From: Ferdinandcohnia sp036962705
GTDB lineage: Bacteria; Bacillota; Bacilli; Bacillales; Bacillaceae_L
DNA length: 64,000 bases
Direction: 5' to 3'
Assembly: GCF_036962705.1 (NCBI RefSeq)
Contig: NZ_JBALOQ010000013.1
Span: forward strand, 62,001 to 126,000
Shown: one piece after another, positions 42,844 through 52,493 of the stretch
Numbering within the stretch: position 1 is the stretch's first letter
Layout of the letters: every line of letters starts with the position of its first letter
Program-made: the position numbers and the translations under genes
The notes under the pieces: model-generated
The model's input: the letters and a program-made list of their open reading frames with translations, nothing else
Told to the model about the DNA's origin: nothing
The model's database searches: none

Positions 42844-42880
42844 AATTTGTATCATCCTTTTGGCCAGGATGATACAAATT
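42844..42880 (-). terminator. Hairpin after alaS
   Basis: AATTTGTATCATCC (42844-42857) pairs perfectly with GGATGATACAAATT (42867-42880), 9 bp after the alaS stop. The 14-bp stem has only a weak T tract. Confidence 0.65.
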
Positions 42881-42888
42881 CACTGTTT

Positions 42889-45522
42889 TTAGATGCTTTT
42901 TACCCATTCTTCTACAAATTGTAATGCTGATTCAAGCTGATCTGGATTTTTTCCGCCTGCTTGCGCCATATCTGGGCGACCACCACCGCCACCGCCACAG
43001 CGGCTTGCAACTTCCTTGATTAGTTTTCCAGCATGGAAGCCTTTTTCAATCAAGTCCTTTGTTACACCGGCTGTTAAGTTTACTTTACCTTCGTCCACAG
43101 AACCTAAAACAATAACCGCAGAGCCAAGCTTTTGTTTTAAGTCATCAACCATGGTACGAAGATTATTCATATCTTGGGCATTTACTTTACTAAATAAAAC
43201 CGTTGTACCGTTAATTTCTTTTGCTTTGTCTACAAGGCTACCTGCTTCAATATTACCAAGTTTCGCAGCAAGTGATTCATTTTCACGATGTAAATTACGA
43301 ATTTCATGCTGTAATGCTTCAATTCTGCTTGGGACTTCAGTCGGCTTTGTTTTTAAAAGATTAGCCGCTTCATGAAGCATCTTAACTTGATCATTAATAA
43401 CATGGTATGCAGCCTCGCCAGTTACAGCTTCAATACGGCGTGTTCCTGCCCCAATACCTGATTCAGAAACAATCTTGAATAACCCGATAGTTGAAGTATT
43501 CGGTACATGGCATCCACCACAAAGTTCTAAGCTATAGTCGCTAACCTGAACAACACGAACAATGTTCCCATATTTCTCACCGAATAGGGCCATAGCTCCC
43601 ATTGCTTTTGCCTCAGTTAGAGATTTGTAATCAATTTGAACTGGGATGCTGCTCCAGATTTTGTCATTCACAATTGATTCAATTTGCTCAAGCTCTTCTG
43701 GCTTGATTTGTCCAAAATGTGAGAAATCAAAACGTAAACGATTTGAAGTTACGAGTGAACCCGCTTGGTTGACATGTACTCCAAGCACATCCTTCAATGC
43801 CTGATGTAAAAGATGTGTCGCTGTATGGTTTTTGATTACCCCACCGCGATTTTCTTGGTCAACCTTCGCAAAAAGCTGGTCACCAGTAGCTAAAGTTCCT
43901 TTTTCAATGACAACTCGGTGAAGGTTTTGACCATTAGGTGCTTTCTGAACATCTTTAACTACTAATTTGGTAGTCGCATTTTCAATTGTACCTTCATCTG
44001 CAATTTGTCCACCGCTCTCAGCATAAAAAGGTGTTTTTTCTAAAATAAGCTGAATTTCTTCCCCTTCATTTGCCTTATCAACAATTTCTCCATCTTTTAC
44101 CATGACAAGAACTGTTGATTGTGCCTCAAGTTCAGCATATCCAATAAAAGTACTTTCTACTTTAATTTCACCAAGAACACCACTTTGGACTTGCATGGAG
44201 TCCACATCTTGACGAGCTGATCTAGCTCTTTCACGTTGGTTTTCCATTTCACGTTCGAATCCATCGTGATCCACCTTCATGCCTTCTTCTTCAGCATATT
44301 CCTCTGTAAGTTCTACAGGGAAACCGTAAGTATCATATAAGCGGAAAACATCTACACCCGCAATGGTGTCACTGCCTTTTGCTTTTTCTTTTTGAATAAC
44401 AGTTGATAAAATAGCTAGTCCATCATGTAATGTTTCATGGAATCGCTCTTCTTCTGTCTTCACTACTTTTTGAATGAATTCTACTTTATCTTTCACTTCT
44501 GGATAAAAATCAACCATGATCTCGCCCACAACAGGAACAAGTTCATACATAAATGGACGATTGATTGAAATTTGCTTTGCATAACGTACAGCACGTCTTA
44601 ATAGTCTTCGGAGGACATAGCCTCTACCTTCATTTGATGGAAGCGCTCCGTCTCCTACCGCAAATGTAACTGTACGGATGTGGTCGGCAATAACCTTAAA
44701 CGCTTCATCCTTCTCTTTTTCTTGTCGATATTTTTCACCAGAAATGGACTCCGTTGCCTCAATAATCGGCATGAAAAGGTCTGTATCGAAATTTGTAGGT
44801 ACATTTTGAATGACAGAGCACATTCTTTCAAGACCCATCCCAGTATCAATATTTTTCTTAGGTAGCGGAGTATATGTACCATCTGGATTATGGTTAAATT
44901 GTGAGAACACAAGATTCCAGATTTCTAAATAACGTTCATTCTCTCCACCTGGAAATAATTCTGGATCATTCGGGTCATTTCCGAACTCTTCGCCACGGTC
45001 AAAGAAAATTTCTGTGTTTGGCCCACTTGGACCCTCACCAATATCCCAGAAGTTTCCTTCTAGACGAATGATGCGCTCTTCAGGAATTCCAATTTTTTTA
45101 TTCCAAATCTCATGAGCCTCGTCATCCTCTGGATGGATTGTTACAGAAAGCTTCTCTGGATCGAACCCAATCCAGTCCTTACTTGTTAAGAACTCCCACG
45201 CCCACTCAATTGCTTCTTCTTTGAAGTAATCGCCGATTGAGAAGTTACCAAGCATTTCAAAGAAAGTATGGTGTCTTGCTGTTTTCCCTACATTTTCAAT
45301 ATCATTTGTACGAATAGACTTCTGTGCATTACAAATCCTTGGGTTCTCAGGAATTACACGTCCATCAAAGTATTTTTTTAAAGTAGCAACACCACTATTA
45401 ATCCATAGTAAAGATGGATCTTCATGTGGAACTAAAGAAGCACTTGGTTCTACAGCATGTCCCTTTGATTGGAAAAAATCTAAAAACATTTGTCGTACTT
45501 GAGCTGATGTTAACTGTTTCAT
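42889..45522 (-). CDS. alaS: Alanine-tRNA ligase
   Basis: Charges tRNA-Ala. 877 aa, full length: class II catalytic core (HTFFEMLGNFSIGDYFKEEA), editing domain with zinc motifs HTATHLLHQAL and ELCGGCHVPNT, and C-Ala domain (CGGGGGGRPDMAQAGGK). Preceded by a T-box riboswitch reading a GCU codon. Confidence 0.98.
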   Translation of the reverse strand: MKQLTSAQVRQMFLDFFQSKGHAVEPSASLVPHEDPSLLWINSGVATLKKYFDGRVIPENPRICNAQKSIRTNDIENVGKTARHHTFFEMLGNFSIGDYFKEEAIEWAWEFLTSKDWIGFDPEKLSVTIHPEDDEAHEIWNKKIGIPEERIIRLEGNFWDIGEGPSGPNTEIFFDRGEEFGNDPNDPELFPGGENERYLEIWNLVFSQFNHNPDGTYTPLPKKNIDTGMGLERMCSVIQNVPTNFDTDLFMPIIEATESISGEKYRQEKEKDEAFKVIADHIRTVTFAVGDGALPSNEGRGYVLRRLLRRAVRYAKQISINRPFMYELVPVVGEIMVDFYPEVKDKVEFIQKVVKTEEERFHETLHDGLAILSTVIQKEKAKGSDTIAGVDVFRLYDTYGFPVELTEEYAEEEGMKVDHDGFEREMENQRERARSARQDVDSMQVQSGVLGEIKVESTFIGYAELEAQSTVLVMVKDGEIVDKANEGEEIQLILEKTPFYAESGGQIADEGTIENATTKLVVKDVQKAPNGQNLHRVVIEKGTLATGDQLFAKVDQENRGGVIKNHTATHLLHQALKDVLGVHVNQAGSLVTSNRLRFDFSHFGQIKPEELEQIESIVNDKIWSSIPVQIDYKSLTEAKAMGAMALFGEKYGNIVRVVQVSDYSLELCGGCHVPNTSTIGLFKIVSESGIGAGTRRIEAVTGEAAYHVINDQVKMLHEAANLLKTKPTEVPSRIEALQHEIRNLHRENESLAAKLGNIEAGSLVDKAKEINGTTVLFSKVNAQDMNNLRTMVDDLKQKLGSAVIVLGSVDEGKVNLTAGVTKDLIEKGFHAGKLIKEVASRCGGGGGGRPDMAQAGGKNPDQLESALQFVEEWVKSI

Positions 45523-45552
45523 TTTATAACCTCCAATATCATTTTAGACATA

Positions 45553-45785
45553 AAAAAATACTCTAATCCCTAAAAACAGGGACGAGAGTATGCTCGCGGT
45601 ACCACCCTGATTATGGACGCAAAAAAGAAGACGTCCATCACCTTCGTAGATTGATAACGGTATTCACCGGTAGGTTTACCTACACTCAGGAGTAGCGTTC
45701 TGTTACCCTTCATCTGGAATTCCTCTCAGCCTTGGAAATCCCTCTCTGGTTTGATGGTACTGTAACATACTGGTTCCTTCATAGT
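45553..45785 (-). ncRNA. T-box riboswitch, alanine-specific, controlling alaS
   Basis: On the minus strand: Stem I with CCAGAGAGGGA and GGCTGAGAGG motifs, a specifier loop GAAC-GCT-AC whose GCT (Ala) codon is at 45696-45694, the T-box AGGGTGGTACCGCG (45608-45595), and a terminator ATACTCT..CCCT / AGGG..AGAGTAT followed by TTTTTTT (45591-45553). Uncharged tRNA-Ala would stabilise the antiterminator. The 5' boundary is approximate. Confidence 0.95.
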
Positions 45786-45849
45786 TTTCATTCGTAAATT
45801 CATCATTTCTCAATTATATTCAAGTCAAAAATGTTTGTCAATGCTGGCG

Positions 45850-46926
45850 TTATTCCTTTCGAATAAAGGTAATATGCTGCTTTGCATGAACGATGAATAC
45901 CTTTAAAATAGCTACAACTGGTACAGCAATAATGAGCCCCACGACCCCACCGACTTCACCGCCTAATAAAAGCGCCGCAATGATAACAATTGGATGTAGC
46001 CGTAAGCTTTTTCCTACGATAATAGGTGACAATAAGTTCCCTTCAATAAATTGAAGTCCGAAAACCACTATCACGACAATGATTAACATTTTTACGGAGA
46101 TTGTGGCTGCAATAATGGCAGCCGGGATTGCCCCAATAATTGGTCCAAAATACGGAATAATGTTTGTAACCCCAACAATAATTCCAAATAATAATGGATA
46201 TTTCATTCCTGATATCCAAAACGCCACCGCTGCTGTCGTGCCAACAAGCAGACAAACGAAGAGCTGCCCTCTTATATAGTTGCCTAGAGATACATCAACA
46301 TCTTTGAAAAAAAGTTGACCCGCTTTTCTGAGTTTTCGTGGAGTCATATACCAAAGCGCTTTTATCATTTGGTCATAATCCTTTAACATATAAAAAACGA
46401 TGAACGGAATAATCGCAATGATAAAAATTGAATTAAGTAGTCCTTTAAAGAAACGAATGGTCCGTGAAAGCAGGTAATCCACGTAACTTTCTGCTGAATT
46501 AAGTAATTCATCAAGCTGTCCGTGAACAAAAGCAGGAAGCTGTGATGTTCCCGTTTCAAATTCTTTTAACCAAACTCTATAAGTTTTGCTGAATTCAGGA
46601 AAGCTTTCAGCGAGATCCTTGAGCTGCGCAAGAATCATTGGAATGCCTTTGTAAAGAGTGATTCCAATTCCCCCGAAAAAAATGAAATAGATAAGTAATA
46701 TCGCGAGTGATTTTGGAACACCCCGATGGCTTAATTTTTCAATAATAGGATGTAGCAAATAAGTAATGAAAACGGAAATAATAAAAGGAATTAAGATCGT
46801 TTTCAAGAGTGACACAATAGGGAGCCAGATTGGAGCTAATTTTAAAAAAATATAGATAGTCAAAAATGCTAGTAATGATAACGATAACCTAAAAATCCAT
46901 TTGATCCTATTTTCGTTCATCTGCAA
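45850..46926 (-). CDS. yrrI: AI-2E family transporter YrrI
   Basis: A 358-aa membrane protein of the PerM/AI-2 exporter family with about eight helices. Conserved ends are LLHPIIEKLSHRGVPKSLAI and the C-terminal FGPIIGAIPAAIIA and EGNLLSPIIVGKSLRLHPIVII. The substrate cannot be inferred. Located upstream of the alaS T-box. Confidence 0.93.
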   Translation of the reverse strand: MQMNENRIKWIFRLSLSLLAFLTIYIFLKLAPIWLPIVSLLKTILIPFIISVFITYLLHPIIEKLSHRGVPKSLAILLIYFIFFGGIGITLYKGIPMILAQLKDLAESFPEFSKTYRVWLKEFETGTSQLPAFVHGQLDELLNSAESYVDYLLSRTIRFFKGLLNSIFIIAIIPFIVFYMLKDYDQMIKALWYMTPRKLRKAGQLFFKDVDVSLGNYIRGQLFVCLLVGTTAAVAFWISGMKYPLLFGIIVGVTNIIPYFGPIIGAIPAAIIAATISVKMLIIVVIVVFGLQFIEGNLLSPIIVGKSLRLHPIVIIAALLLGGEVGGVVGLIIAVPVVAILKVFIVHAKQHITFIRKE

Positions 46927-47047
46927 TCACTCCCCTTCGAAAGTAGTTTTTGGAATCTAAGTGGTTTTATACGAGCTGAGTGTGTGGTAGAAAATATTGT
47001 AAAAATACAGATTGTTTTGTAAAATAATGCTGAAAGGATGTGATCGC

Positions 47048-47979
47048 TTGATTATTAAACCACGTGGCGAAAATATGGAGCTAATGCTTTTTCGCTTTTT
47101 ACGGATCCGCAAGAAACTAGAATTAGAAGACGAAAACAATTTTGCTTACCTTGAAAAAGGTTGGCTCGGTGAAAAACAATTTGATGAATTGCTTTTAGGC
47201 CTTCCAAATGGATGCCTCATTTTAAACAACCTTCTCCTTAAAGTGAACAATACCATTTTCCAAATTGACTCCCTACTAATCACACAAAAGAAAATAAACA
47301 TTTTTGAAATTAAAAACAACGAAGGTGATTATTTCTTCAAAAATGACCGCCTGCACATGATTAATGGAAAAGAAATCAAAAATCCCCACATCCAAATAAC
47401 ACGCAGTGAATCACTGTTTCGGCAACTTCTCCAAGAGTTGAGATTTAATGTGTCAGTTGAATCTCAAGTTATATTCATAAACCCTGAGTTCTATCTGTAA
47501 TGGGGCACCTATTGACGCACCGTTTGTATTTCATGCGCAACTTGGTCGGTTTTTGAAAAATTTTAAAAAAAGGTTGCGGCTTTTAGGGTTTCCGGAGGTC
47601 ATGTGCAATTCGCGGAAAAATTAGCTAAGCTACATATTACAAAAAACCCGTATTCGCGGTTGCAGGCATACACTTACGAGGAGTTGGATAAGGGGATTTT
47701 ATGTAGGCGCGGGTGTTGTTTATAGATGTCGCCAATCAAAACTATCTTGTGTGTCCAAGTTGTCGGGAGTTGGAGCATAAGGCGGAAGCGGTGTTAAGAA
47801 GTGTTAGGGAGCTAAGTTTGCTTTTTCCGAACAAAAAGATTAGGTTGAATGTGGTTACGGAGTGGTGTGAGGTAATATCTAGAAAGAGATTACGTAATAT
47901 ACTTTTAAAAAATTTTAATCTCGTTAAAATGGGGAAGGCATCGTATTATGTTTACCCTAAGGAGGAAAAAAAGAAGGAC
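47048..47979 (+). pseudogene. Frameshifted NERD (nuclease-related domain) protein
   Basis: The first segment (to 47500) reads LIIKPRGENMELMLFRFLR, GWLGEKQFDELL, FQIDSLLITQKKINIFEIKN, matching the NERD fold with its E-I-K-N catalytic-like core. After a stop at 47498-47500 the homology continues in other frames: GAPIDAPFVFHAQLGRFLK, then VQFAEKLAKLHITKN and RLQAYTYEELDKGILC, then VANQNYLVCPSC to a stop at 47980. At least three frameshifts are needed, so the gene is inactive unless these are sequencing errors. NERD proteins are sporadic in bacilli; B. subtilis has no gene at this locus. Confidence 0.8.
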
Positions 47980-48007
47980 TAAGATCGTTTCGTATGCATT
48001 AGAAACG

Positions 48008-48320
48008 CTTGCGTTACCTTTTATGATTAGCTTTTTGCAATCGGGAATGATTCGGTGACTTGCGTTACCCTTTTATCCTTTTCTTTTTTTGCATTCGGTA
48101 CGATTCAGAAACTTGCGTTACCCTTTCATGATTAGCTTTTTGCAATCGGGGACGATTCAGGCGATTGCGTTACCCTTTTCATGCTATTCTCTTTGCAATC
48201 GGGTATGATTATGCCGCTTGCGTTTCCCTTTTATGCTTTTCTTTTTGCAATCGGGCACGATTCAAACGCTTGCGTTACCCTGTTATGCTTTTCTTTTTAC
48301 AATCGGGCATGATTATGCCC
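48008..48320. repeat. Tandem array of about six 51-53-bp imperfect repeats
   Basis: The unit starts CTTGCGTTACCCTTTTATG, continues CTTTTCTTTTTGCAATCGGG and ends (C/T)(A/G)YGATTC or ATGATTATGCC. Starts fall at 48008, 48059, 48112, 48164, 48217 and 48269. The period is not a multiple of three and no continuous ORF explains it. The last unit ends in a small perfect hairpin GGGCAT-GATT-ATGCCC (48305-48320). Confidence 0.9.
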
Positions 48321-48326
48321 AACCAA

Positions 48327-48355
48327 TTCAAAAAACCCCACATCCGTGGGGTTTT
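48327..48355 (-). terminator. Terminator of yrzQ
   Basis: AAAACCCCAC/GTGGGGTTTT stem with a 4-nt loop; T run continues on the minus strand. Located 20 bp from the yrzQ stop. Confidence 0.9.
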
Positions 48356-48373
48356 CCATACATACTTTACATA

Positions 48374-48505
48374 CTAAAACATTTTCGCGATGCGTTTACG
48401 CATTTTTTTCATGTTGCGGGCAGACATTACATCTGTTCTTTGCATCATTCCGTATGCCGCAGCACCTAGACCCATCGTGATTAGAGAAGTCATTGCTTTA
48501 TTCAT
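48374..48505 (-). CDS. yrzQ: YrzQ family small protein (DUF3918)
   Basis: A 43-aa protein: MNKAMTSLITMGLGAAAYGM, then MQRTDVMSARNMKKMRKRIA and KMF. It has a short hydrophobic N-terminal helix and a very basic tail. Start after AGTGAAGAGG. It matches the small YrzQ-type proteins between yrrI and recD2 in bacilli. Function unknown. Confidence 0.85.
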   Translation of the reverse strand: MNKAMTSLITMGLGAAAYGMMQRTDVMSARNMKKMRKRIAKMF

Positions 48506-48529
48506 AACCTCTTCACTCCTTGTTTAGGA

Positions 48530-48727
48530 TTACATACTGATCCTTCTGTCGTCATCAGCAAACAGATCATCCAACGAACTGAGTGTGCCATCTTCCTCTA
48601 CCTGATGTGTGAATATTTCTCCTTTATTAACAGATAGCTCGATAAAACATCCCCAGCAATAATATTGGTTTACACCAATTTTACCGATATCTTTACTTTT
48701 ACAATTTGGGCACTTCACAGGGTACAC
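48530..48727 (-). CDS. Small zinc-ribbon protein
   Basis: 65 aa with two CxxC knuckles (VKCPNCKSKDI and YYCWGCFIEL) that make a zinc ribbon, followed by an acidic tail. It sits in the position of a small conserved gene between yrrD and yrzQ. No specific function can be given. Confidence 0.85.
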   Translation of the reverse strand: MYPVKCPNCKSKDIGKIGVNQYYCWGCFIELSVNKGEIFTHQVEEDGTLSSLDDLFADDDRRISM

Positions 48728-48749
48728 CTCACATCATGGAATTCCTAAT

Positions 48750-49250
48750 TTAGACATATACGACGATGACGTCTTCGCCAATTTTTAAAGGCTTCTCAGT
48801 CTTAACAACCTTTTTTCCTTCAGTAATATCAGCAAAAAAGCCATCCGTTACTTCATACCCTATAATCGTGCCCACTTCTTCGGTAAAATATACATCTTCA
48901 AGTAAGCCTAATTTTTGTCCTTCTGAAGACAATAATGGCTTTCGGAATAATCCATGATGAGTGTGTAAAAAATAAGTCGGTGTATCTGCCTCGTTGTCCA
49001 GTCGCTCAAGCATCTGTACGTCCGAAACCATGATACCATCATCTCCAATGGAGGAGACGCATTGGATGGGGACTACTCGATCTCGTTCAAATAGTCCTTT
49101 TCCTTTCATAATCAAGGCACTCACCTTGCCATCTGATGTGATACAAAGATCAGCAATTCTGCCAAGTATCTCGGCTGAATTTTCATCATAGACCGGTAAA
49201 TCCTTAAGTAATGAGAATGTCCGCAAAGATAATCGCCACCTTCCGAACAT
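48750..49250 (-). CDS. yrrD: PRC-barrel domain protein YrrD
   Basis: 166 aa containing two PRC-barrel-like halves: SLLKDLPVYDENSAEILGRI and LLSSEGQKLGLLEDVYFTEE. PRC-barrel proteins occur in RNA processing and photosynthetic reaction centres; in bacilli the YrrD role is unknown. Between recD2 and the zinc-ribbon gene. Confidence 0.9.
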   Translation of the reverse strand: MFGRWRLSLRTFSLLKDLPVYDENSAEILGRIADLCITSDGKVSALIMKGKGLFERDRVVPIQCVSSIGDDGIMVSDVQMLERLDNEADTPTYFLHTHHGLFRKPLLSSEGQKLGLLEDVYFTEEVGTIIGYEVTDGFFADITEGKKVVKTEKPLKIGEDVIVVYV

Positions 49251-49324
49251 TACTTATCATTTACTTTCATAACTCTAGTCATACTGCACAAGAGTTACCA
49301 AAAGAAAAGTGAGGAATTGCAAGC

Positions 49325-51727
49325 TTACTCAGCCTCCATAAAATCATAAGGAGATATTCCTGTCATTCCGATATTCGGGTCAGTTTGAAAAATCATATCA
49401 TAATAGGTCAATGCTTCTTCAGGCACTGTTACAGCACCATCTTCCATGATCCCAAAGGTTGCTTTTAATTTTTCACATAAGGTTGTTTGGCGGTTTGTAT
49501 CATTTGCACGTTGGACGCCTTGTCGCAATGCGTCTTCCTCACCACAAAGGATTAAGAAGTTTTTAGCTCTTGTGATTGCTGTGTAGATTAAATTGCGCCG
49601 TAACATGCGATAATAACCTTTAACAATCGGTAAAATTACAATTGGAAATTCACTACCTTGTGATTTATGAATTGAACAACAATAGGCATGTGTGATTTGA
49701 TTTAAATCCTGTTTTGTATAGGTGACTTCATTGCCTTCAAAATTGACAACCACCATGTCTTGTTTTTCCGTGTTTTCCTTCGCGTAAAAAATTGATTCGA
49801 TTTCACCTATATCGCCATTAAATACATTGTTTTCAGGCTGGTTAACTAATTGGAGTACCTTATCACCCCTACGGTAAATGATATCCCCATATTTCAGTTC
49901 TCGTTTGCCATGTATGGGTGGATTAAAAAGCTCCTGTAGCATGACATTTAAACTGTCGATTCCTGCCGGACCACGATACATGGGTGCCAAAACCTGAATG
50001 TCCCTGACAGTGTAACCTTTCTTTTTCGCATTGTCCGAAACCTGCTTAACAACCTCGAGAACCTGACTTTGATAGCATTTTAAAAATGATCGGTCTTTTT
50101 TAGGTGCCGAGATGTCTGGGGGAAGGACCCCTTTTTTAATATCATGGGCTAATTCGATAATCGAGGAGCCTTCAGATTGGCGATAAATGTCCGTCAGTCG
50201 TACTGTCGGTAAAACATCTGAGGCCAATAAATCCTTTAATACTTGTCCAGGACCAACAGATGGCAGCTGATCTTCATCCCCTACTAGAACGACTTGGATA
50301 TGCTCTGGTAGTGATTTAAATAATTGATTGGCTAACCAAATATCAACCATTGAAACCTCATCGACGATCAACAATTTACCATTGATTGGATTGTCCTCAT
50401 CATGGCTAAAGCCCTCAACGCCGTTCCATCCTAACAGCCTGTGAATGGTGACAGCTGGAAGCCCGGTTGATTCACTCATCCTCTTTGCCGCACGTCCTGT
50501 TGGAGCGACTAATACAACTGGGAAGGGATTTTCTGAGTTATAATCCTTCGGGTCCAATGAGCAGCCATGCAATTCCCCGTATAATTCAACAATTCCTTTG
50601 ATAACGGTTGTTTTTCCGGTACCAGGTCCACCTGTTAGTAGTAGCATTGGGGACATTAATGCTTTTTGAATCGCATCTTTTTGTGAGGGCGCATATTGGA
50701 CATTGATTCTTTCTTCAAGTGCACCGAGTGCTAGTAAAAACTCTGATTCCGGAAAAATATCTTCGTATTCGGTTTGTTCCATAACACGTTTAATATTTGT
50801 GATAAGACCTTTTTCAGAAAAGAAAAGGGTCGGTAGGTAAACCTTGTCCTCTTCAATGATCAGTTTGCTTTCCTCGGTCAAGCTAATCATTTCGTTTGAA
50901 ATATCTGTGGCTATTATTTCGTCTCGAGTATTTTGTTCTAATAATTGTTGAACACGAACGATTAAATCTTCGACAGTCAGATAGACGTGCCCATCTTGTA
51001 ATGAATCTTGTTCAAGTATGTATAGACATGCAGCTTTAATTCGATCTGGGTGATTTCCGGAGATTCCTAATTGGCGTCCTAATTCATCGGCTCTTCCAAA
51101 CCCCACACCTTCTATATCTTCGACTAATTTATAAGGACTGTGTTGAAGTATCTCAAGAGTTTGCTCTTTATATACTTGGTATATCTTCATTGAAAGCTGT
51201 GGACCAAATCCATATTGGGTAAGGCCAATCATGATTTGTTCGAGGCCTTGGTGCTCTTGAAGGGTATCATATATTTCCTTCGCTTTGTCCGCTGAAAGCT
51301 TATCAACCTCCTGCAAAATAGAAGGATTTGCGATAATTTTTGAAATTGCTCCTTCTCCAAGTGTATCTACTATTTTTTCCGCTGTCTTTTTACCGATCCC
51401 TTTAAAAAGATCACTGGAGAGATACTGGACGATACCTTGTTTTGTGTGAGGGATTTCTTTTTGAAATTGCTCGACATGGAATTGAATCCCGAATCGTGGA
51501 TGCTCCTTTATTCGACCGAAAAAAATATAGGTTTCATTTTCATGAATGCGAGGGAAATACCCCGTTACAACTGCTTCTTTTTCATTATAGTCTTCGTTTG
51601 TTTCTTGAAGCCTGATGCGAACAACAGAATATAAGTTTTGCTCATTATGAAAAATGGTAACTAAATGAGTGCCCTTCATGAATTTACGTTGTTCTTTAAA
51701 TAAATCTAAAGACTCCTGTTGTTCCAT
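49325..51727 (-). CDS. recD2: ATP-dependent RecD2-like DNA helicase
   Basis: A superfamily 1B 5'-3' helicase that limits recombination at forks. 800 aa: N-terminal OB region, helix-hairpin-helix block (SSDLFKGIGKKTAEKIV, VEDIEGVGFGRADELG), Walker A LLTGGPGTGKTTV, Walker B LLIVDEVSMVD, GDEDQLPSVGPGQVL, and C-terminal YTAITRAKNFLIL. It has no RecBC partners, consistent with RecD2. Confidence 0.96.
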   Translation of the reverse strand: MEQQESLDLFKEQRKFMKGTHLVTIFHNEQNLYSVVRIRLQETNEDYNEKEAVVTGYFPRIHENETYIFFGRIKEHPRFGIQFHVEQFQKEIPHTKQGIVQYLSSDLFKGIGKKTAEKIVDTLGEGAISKIIANPSILQEVDKLSADKAKEIYDTLQEHQGLEQIMIGLTQYGFGPQLSMKIYQVYKEQTLEILQHSPYKLVEDIEGVGFGRADELGRQLGISGNHPDRIKAACLYILEQDSLQDGHVYLTVEDLIVRVQQLLEQNTRDEIIATDISNEMISLTEESKLIIEEDKVYLPTLFFSEKGLITNIKRVMEQTEYEDIFPESEFLLALGALEERINVQYAPSQKDAIQKALMSPMLLLTGGPGTGKTTVIKGIVELYGELHGCSLDPKDYNSENPFPVVLVAPTGRAAKRMSESTGLPAVTIHRLLGWNGVEGFSHDEDNPINGKLLIVDEVSMVDIWLANQLFKSLPEHIQVVLVGDEDQLPSVGPGQVLKDLLASDVLPTVRLTDIYRQSEGSSIIELAHDIKKGVLPPDISAPKKDRSFLKCYQSQVLEVVKQVSDNAKKKGYTVRDIQVLAPMYRGPAGIDSLNVMLQELFNPPIHGKRELKYGDIIYRRGDKVLQLVNQPENNVFNGDIGEIESIFYAKENTEKQDMVVVNFEGNEVTYTKQDLNQITHAYCCSIHKSQGSEFPIVILPIVKGYYRMLRRNLIYTAITRAKNFLILCGEEDALRQGVQRANDTNRQTTLCEKLKATFGIMEDGAVTVPEEALTYYDMIFQTDPNIGMTGISPYDFMEAE

Positions 51728-51747
51728 AAGTACTCCCTCCCCGTGAT

Positions 51748-52410
51748 TTATTCGCTTATCGCTTCACTGACTATTTTCTTTCCATTCGCAGCCAACATAT
51801 GGTCTGGTTGAATTTCTAAAGCTTTTTCAAACATTTCAAGGGCTTTTTCGTGATCATTTTTAAAGCCAGCATAGGCAACCCCTAAATTGTAATAAGCATC
51901 AGAGTGCTTAGGTTCTAATTCAACTACACGATTAAACGTAGTGATTGCTTCATCAATGACGGATTCACCAGCTAGGCAAAGTCCGTATTGGAATAATGCA
52001 TCTACATCATTTTCGTTTAGCTCAACTGCACGTTTCATATATGGCAAAGCTAATTTTGGCTGACCAAGCTGAGTCAAAGTCATTCCTAACATAAAATATG
52101 TATCACTATTGTCGACTCCAGCTTTTAAAGCTTTTTCAAACATGTCCTTCGCTTTGATAAAATCATCCTGGTTGTAAAAAATGCTACCGATTCCGTAATA
52201 AGCGGTTCCTGCTTTCGCATCAAGCTCCAGTGCTTTGTAAAAAAAAGAAATCGCTCTTTCGGGATCACCTACAGCTGACAAAAGATTACCGAAATTTATA
52301 TAGAAAATTGGCTCTTTCGGGTTTTCCTCAATGGCTTGTGAAAAGCATTTTGCTGCTTCCTCGTATTTGCCCTCTTGCATATATTCAATACCTTGTTTAT
52401 TTAAATCCAT
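51748..52410 (-). CDS. yrrB: Tetratricopeptide repeat protein YrrB
   Basis: 220 aa made of about six TPR units (for example GTAYYGIGSIFYNQDDFIKA and SDAYYNLGVAYAGFKNDHEK), predicted soluble scaffold. Located between mnmA and recD2; its partners are unknown. Confidence 0.94.
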   Translation of the reverse strand: MDLNKQGIEYMQEGKYEEAAKCFSQAIEENPKEPIFYINFGNLLSAVGDPERAISFFYKALELDAKAGTAYYGIGSIFYNQDDFIKAKDMFEKALKAGVDNSDTYFMLGMTLTQLGQPKLALPYMKRAVELNENDVDALFQYGLCLAGESVIDEAITTFNRVVELEPKHSDAYYNLGVAYAGFKNDHEKALEMFEKALEIQPDHMLAANGKKIVSEAISE

Positions 52411-52454
52411 TCATAATCAACTCCATTAACGTTTGTGCAGTTCATATTATAACA

Positions 52455-52491
52455 TAGGAAAACCCCAACCCTAAATATAGAGTTGAGGTTT
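52455..52491 (-). terminator. Terminator after mnmA
   Basis: AAACCCCAAC/GTTGAGGTTT stem (one wobble), followed by TTCCTATG on the minus strand. Confidence 0.78.
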
Positions 52492-52493
52492 CT

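Noticed and set aside
46957..47139. 60-codon minus-strand ORF opposite the NERD start
   Set aside because: Overlaps the N-terminal coding part of the NERD remnant, with no ribosome site.
48008..48320. CRISPR array
   Set aside because: Units are contiguous and diverged with no unique spacers of constant size, and no cas genes are nearby.
48165..48469. Two overlapping plus-strand ORFs (70 and 83 codons)
   Set aside because: They are translations of the 52-bp tandem repeat and its flanking terminator; the period is not a multiple of three.
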